Assembly: GCF_900143625.1 (NCBI RefSeq)
Contig: NZ_FRFF01000182.1
Span: 1 to 41,634 of the forward strand
Length of the DNA stretch: 41,634 nt
Reading direction: 5' to 3'
Source: Nocardiopsis sp. JB363
GTDB taxonomy: Bacteria > Actinomycetota > Actinomycetes > Streptosporangiales > Streptosporangiaceae
The notes below the pieces were generated by a model. The model was not told where the DNA came from and made no database searches. It saw only the letters and a program-made list of their open reading frames with translations. A program made the position numbers and the translations under genes. Shown piece by piece: positions 38,266 to 41,634 of this stretch. Each line of letters begins with the position of its first letter. Position 1 is the stretch's first letter.

Positions 38266-41200
38266 ATGTCCCGACAGCTCCTCAAGGTCGCACAGGATGG
38301 CAGGGACGCGCACCCGACCATCCGTGCAGCTCTGGCCGTGGCCCGGAGCGGCGCGCTCATCTCCATCGCGCCTGGACGCTATGAGGAGAGTCTGATGATC
38401 ACCAAGGTGGTCACCCTCGCCGCCCAGAACGGGCGGGGCAGCGTCGAGGTCATCGCCGACTCCGGTTGCGCGGTCGCCTCCATCGCGGAGGCCGTCAAGA
38501 TCACCGGTCTGGTCGTGCGCGGGCGTGACGGCGATAGGCCCACCGTCGACATCCCAGCAGGGCAGCTGGAACTGGCCGACTGCGAGGTGGACGGCTCGGC
38601 CTGGGCCGCGGTGGTGGTGCGCGACGATGGTGCGCTGGCCATGCGGGACTGCCGGGTCACCAACACCGGGGGCGCCGGGGTGGTCATCACCACCGGGCAG
38701 CCCACAGTCCTTGAGGACAGCACCATCGAGAACGTTGAGAGCACCGGCGTGGTCATCGGTGGCAAGGGCCGTCCCACCGTGCGCACCTGTACCATCCGTG
38801 ACGCGCGCGGCAACGGTGTCTTCGCCAACGACCGCGCGGCCGGATCCATCGCCGACTGCGAGATCACCGGTGTCACCAAGCCCGCCATCGTCCTGGACGA
38901 CGATGCCACCACCACGATCAGTCGCGTGCGCGTCCACGACGTCGCCCAGGACGCGCTACTGGTGTCCAGCAGCGGACGCCCCCGTGTCGAGGACTGCGCG
39001 CTCGAGGACGTCGGCGGACGCGGCATCGCCGTGCACAGCGGCGCCGACCCCCAGATCAGCGGGGTCACCATCACCCGTCCCGCCACCGTGGGCGTGCACG
39101 CCTGGGGCAAGGCACGCGGCATGCTGACCGGCTGCGCGGTGCACGACGCGGGGGAGGACGCGGTGCGCGTCGAGGACCGGTCCTCCACCGCGTTCGTGGA
39201 GATGACGGTGCAGGGCGGCGGGGGTGTCTTGGTCAGCGGGGGCAGCACCGCCGAGTTCGATCGCGGCCGGGTCGCGGAGACCACCGGGTCGGCTTTCACC
39301 ATCGAGGCCGCCGCGCCGTTCCTGCGCGGCGTGTCCATCAGCGAGGCCCGCGGGCACGGCGTGCACTTCGTCACCGAGAGCCAGGGCCGCGTCGAGGACG
39401 TCGGGATCGAGCGGGTCGGCCGCAGTGGCATCCAGGCCGGGGCCGGGTCGCGCCCGCTGCTGAGCAACGTGCGGGTGCGCGCCGCCCGCGACAACGGCGT
39501 CACGGTCGCCACGGACGCGGTGGCCGACCTGCGCGACTGTGACGTAGCCGAATGCGGCGGTGACGGGATTTCCGTTCAGCCCGGAGGGGAGGTCACCGCG
39601 CTGCGATCGCGTATGCACGGCGGAGGCCGCAACGGAGCGATGGTGGCCGCCGGCGCCCGCGCCGACCTGCGCCATTGCGAGGTCTTCGGCAACGTCGGCG
39701 ACGGCGTCCTGGTGCACAGCGCCGAGGACGTCACACTGGACGCCTGCTCGGTACACGACAACCAGCGTGCGGGCCTGCGCCAGACGGTGCGCAGCGAGCG
39801 CGTGCGCGCAGAGGGGCTGGTCAGCGTCGCCAATGGCAGCCCCGACGCTTATGGTGAGTCGGCCGGCGCCCTCGTCCCGCCACCGCTTCCGGCAGAGGCC
39901 GCCGAACCGCCCGGCTCCGGCGATGACGGCCTGTTGGAGGTGGATGGCCCGCTCGCCGAACTGGAAGAGCTGGTGGGCCTGGAGAACGTCAAGCACGAGG
40001 TCACCACCCTCGTCAACCGCAACCAGCTGGCGCAGCGCCGGGCGGAGATGGGCCTTCCCTCGCTGAACATGGGCCGCCACTTGGTCTTCGGTGGCCCGCC
40101 GGGCACCGGCAAGACCACCGTCGCGCGCCTCTACGGTCGCATCCTCGCCGACCTCGACGTGCTGCGCTATGGCCACGTCGTGGAGGTGGCCCGAGCCGAC
40201 CTGGTGTCGCAGTACGTGGGCGGCACCGCGATCAAGACCACCGAGGTGTTCGACAAGGCGCGTGGCGGCGTGCTGTTCATCGACGAGGCGTACACGCTCG
40301 CCACCCAACAGGACGGTGGCGGCAGCGGCGCGGACTTCGGCCGCGAGGCGATCGACACCCTGGTGAAGCTGATGGAGGACTACCGCGACGACGTGGTCGT
40401 CATCGCTGCGGGCTACACCGATGAGATGGCGCGGTTCCTGGCCGCGAACCCGGGTATGGCGTCGCGGTTCAGCCGCACCATCGAGTTTCCCAACTACACG
40501 ACGGACAACCTGGTCAGCATCGTCCAAAGGATGTGCGCGGTATCCCACTACGAGCTTTCGCCCGGCACCGAGGCGGCTCTGCACGGGTACTTCGACCGCA
40601 TGCCCAAGGGTGCCACGTTCGGCAACGGGCGTACGGCCCGCAAAACCTTCGAGGAGATGGTCGACCGACAGGCGTTCCGGCTCGGCGCGATGGTCCCCGG
40701 TGACCCGGGGGAGCTGTCCCGTCTACTGCCCGAGGACCTCGGAGTGCGGCCGGACGGACCGGACAGCGACGCCGATGGGGAGGACAGGCTCACGCGCCTG
40801 CGCGCCGAGCTGACCGAAATGGTGGGGCTGGCGCAAGTCAAGTCCACGGTGACCGATCTGGTCAACCTGATCGCGACCGGTCACCAGCGTCGCCGGATGG
40901 GACTGCCCGTACCGGTCATGAGCCACCACCTGGTCTTCGCCGGACCGCCCGGAACGGGCAAGACCACCGTGGCCCGGCTCTACGGGGAACTGCTCAACGC
41001 CTTGGGCGTGCTGCCCACCCCCCAGATCGTGGAGGCGGCCCGCGCCGACCTCGTCGGACGCTACATTGGCCACACCGCCCAGCTCACCACGGAGGTGTTC
41101 GAACGCGCGCGCGGCGGGGTGCTGTTCATCGACGAGGCCTACGCCTTGACCCCCCAGGGGGGCACCGGCGGGGACTTCGGCCAGGAAGCGGTGGACACCC

Positions 41201-41592
41201 TGGTGAAGCTGATGGAGGACCACCGAGACGAGGTGGTGGTGATCGTCGCCGGCTACACCGCGGAGATGAACCGGTTCCTGGCGTCCAACCCCGGTCTGGC
41301 CTCCCGGTTCAGCCACCAAGTGGAGTTCGCCGACTACTCCGACGACGAACTGGTCACCATCATCCGGCGTATGGCCGATTCCAACGGCTACGCTTGCGTG
41401 CCGGAGACCGTGGAACGGCTGCACGAGCACTTCGCCGCGGTGCCGCGGACGGCGTCGTTCGGCAACGCGCGCTACGCTCGGCAGACCCTGGAACGGATGA
41501 TGACCCGCCAGGCAGGTCGGCTGGTGCACCTGCCCGACCCCACCCGCGAAGACCTCACCGCTCTGGCACCCGAGGACGTGCCCGCACCCTGA
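38266..41592 (+). CDS. eccA: EccA-like tandem AAA+ ATPase fused to a right-handed beta-helix
   Basis: The 1108-residue protein has two halves. Residues about 1-525 are a right-handed parallel beta-helix with some 18-20 short coils of the type (G)xAVxxxGxxxxxxxCxVxxxxGxGVxV, as in pectate-lyase-like/NosD repeats. Residues about 560-1100 hold two CbxX/CfxQ-type AAA+ domains. The first has GGPPGTGKTT (609-618), VLFIDEA (669-675) and ASRFSR; the second has AGPPGTGKTT (892-901), VLFIDEA (952-958) and ASRFSH. EccA of ESX systems is a CbxX-type AAA+ cytosolic ATPase that handles substrates, normally with one AAA+ domain behind a TPR-like domain; here a beta-helix takes that place and the ATPase is doubled. 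AAAGGA lies 7 nt before the ATG at 38266. A 23-bp inverted repeat covers the 3' end. Confidence 0.9.
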   Translation: MSRQLLKVAQDGRDAHPTIRAALAVARSGALISIAPGRYEESLMITKVVTLAAQNGRGSVEVIADSGCAVASIAEAVKITGLVVRGRDGDRPTVDIPAGQLELADCEVDGSAWAAVVVRDDGALAMRDCRVTNTGGAGVVITTGQPTVLEDSTIENVESTGVVIGGKGRPTVRTCTIRDARGNGVFANDRAAGSIADCEITGVTKPAIVLDDDATTTISRVRVHDVAQDALLVSSSGRPRVEDCALEDVGGRGIAVHSGADPQISGVTITRPATVGVHAWGKARGMLTGCAVHDAGEDAVRVEDRSSTAFVEMTVQGGGGVLVSGGSTAEFDRGRVAETTGSAFTIEAAAPFLRGVSISEARGHGVHFVTESQGRVEDVGIERVGRSGIQAGAGSRPLLSNVRVRAARDNGVTVATDAVADLRDCDVAECGGDGISVQPGGEVTALRSRMHGGGRNGAMVAAGARADLRHCEVFGNVGDGVLVHSAEDVTLDACSVHDNQRAGLRQTVRSERVRAEGLVSVANGSPDAYGESAGALVPPPLPAEAAEPPGSGDDGLLEVDGPLAELEELVGLENVKHEVTTLVNRNQLAQRRAEMGLPSLNMGRHLVFGGPPGTGKTTVARLYGRILADLDVLRYGHVVEVARADLVSQYVGGTAIKTTEVFDKARGGVLFIDEAYTLATQQDGGGSGADFGREAIDTLVKLMEDYRDDVVVIAAGYTDEMARFLAANPGMASRFSRTIEFPNYTTDNLVSIVQRMCAVSHYELSPGTEAALHGYFDRMPKGATFGNGRTARKTFEEMVDRQAFRLGAMVPGDPGELSRLLPEDLGVRPDGPDSDADGEDRLTRLRAELTEMVGLAQVKSTVTDLVNLIATGHQRRRMGLPVPVMSHHLVFAGPPGTGKTTVARLYGELLNALGVLPTPQIVEAARADLVGRYIGHTAQLTTEVFERARGGVLFIDEAYALTPQGGTGGDFGQEAVDTLVKLMEDHRDEVVVIVAGYTAEMNRFLASNPGLASRFSHQVEFADYSDDELVTIIRRMADSNGYACVPETVERLHEHFAAVPRTASFGNARYARQTLERMMTRQAGRLVHLPDPTREDLTALAPEDVPAP

Positions 41593-41634
41593 GTAACGCC
41601 TAGGGAAGGGGGCGGGCACGTCCTCGGGTGCCAG
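41563..41634. terminator. Perfect 23-bp inverted repeat at the right edge
   Basis: Positions 41563-41585 (inside the last codons of the AAA+ gene) are the exact reverse complement of 41612-41634, the end of the window, with a 26-nt loop. The stem may continue past the edge. It is probably a strong terminator, perhaps serving two convergent genes. It could also mark an inverted duplication of the gene end. Confidence 0.6.

Overview
The window is very GC-rich, has dense coding in one frame per gene, uses GTG as well as ATG starts, and carries a complete-looking ESX-type (type VII) secretion gene set. This points to an actinomycete. The protein style suggests a Streptomyces/Nocardiopsis-like filamentous group rather than Mycobacterium, but the genus cannot be fixed from this sequence alone.

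Layout. (1) 1-2663: a 16-bp perfect hairpin at the left edge, a TetR-family regulator on the minus strand, a divergent MFS exporter (YbjJ-like), and a decayed HxlR-type regulator. (2) 2664-8064, minus strand: a mycosin-like protein (MycP) whose catalytic residues all appear to be replaced, and EccC, the three-ATPase FtsK/SpoIIIE motor. (3) 8369-12016, plus strand: EccD, EccB and two WXG100 proteins. (4) 12086-16427: a helical protein with a DSGGDDG tail, a 1012-residue PPE-like protein with ten 'YY' repeats, a YbaB/EbfC-like protein, and a 131-residue WXG-like protein with a C-terminal YxxxE motif. (5) 16450-36072: one uninterrupted 6540-codon gene. It encodes a CpnT-like N-terminal domain, an ADP-ribosyltransferase with R, STA and ExE motifs, two copies of a HEXXHXXGXXD zinc-protease module, an OmpA-like module, a DXD glycosyltransferase of the large-clostridial-toxin kind, and about 1940 residues of unrecognised, probably beta-rich C-terminal sequence. 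(6) 36238-41592: a single-pass membrane protein with an acidic stalk and a golvesin-like C-terminal domain, then an EccA-like tandem AAA+ ATPase fused to a long right-handed beta-helix.

How the parts fit. EccB, EccC and EccD form the inner-membrane channel and motor. MycP, if catalytically dead, would be a structural cap. The two WXG100 proteins are the small secreted heterodimer. The YxxxE protein directly upstream of the giant gene is a plausible secretion partner for it. The AAA+ protein is a likely cytosolic chaperone/ATPase. EccE is not seen. The giant protein is the probable main cargo: several enzyme domains usually found in toxins lie inside one chain, with no immunity gene that I can recognise beside it. 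It is the most interesting object in the window.
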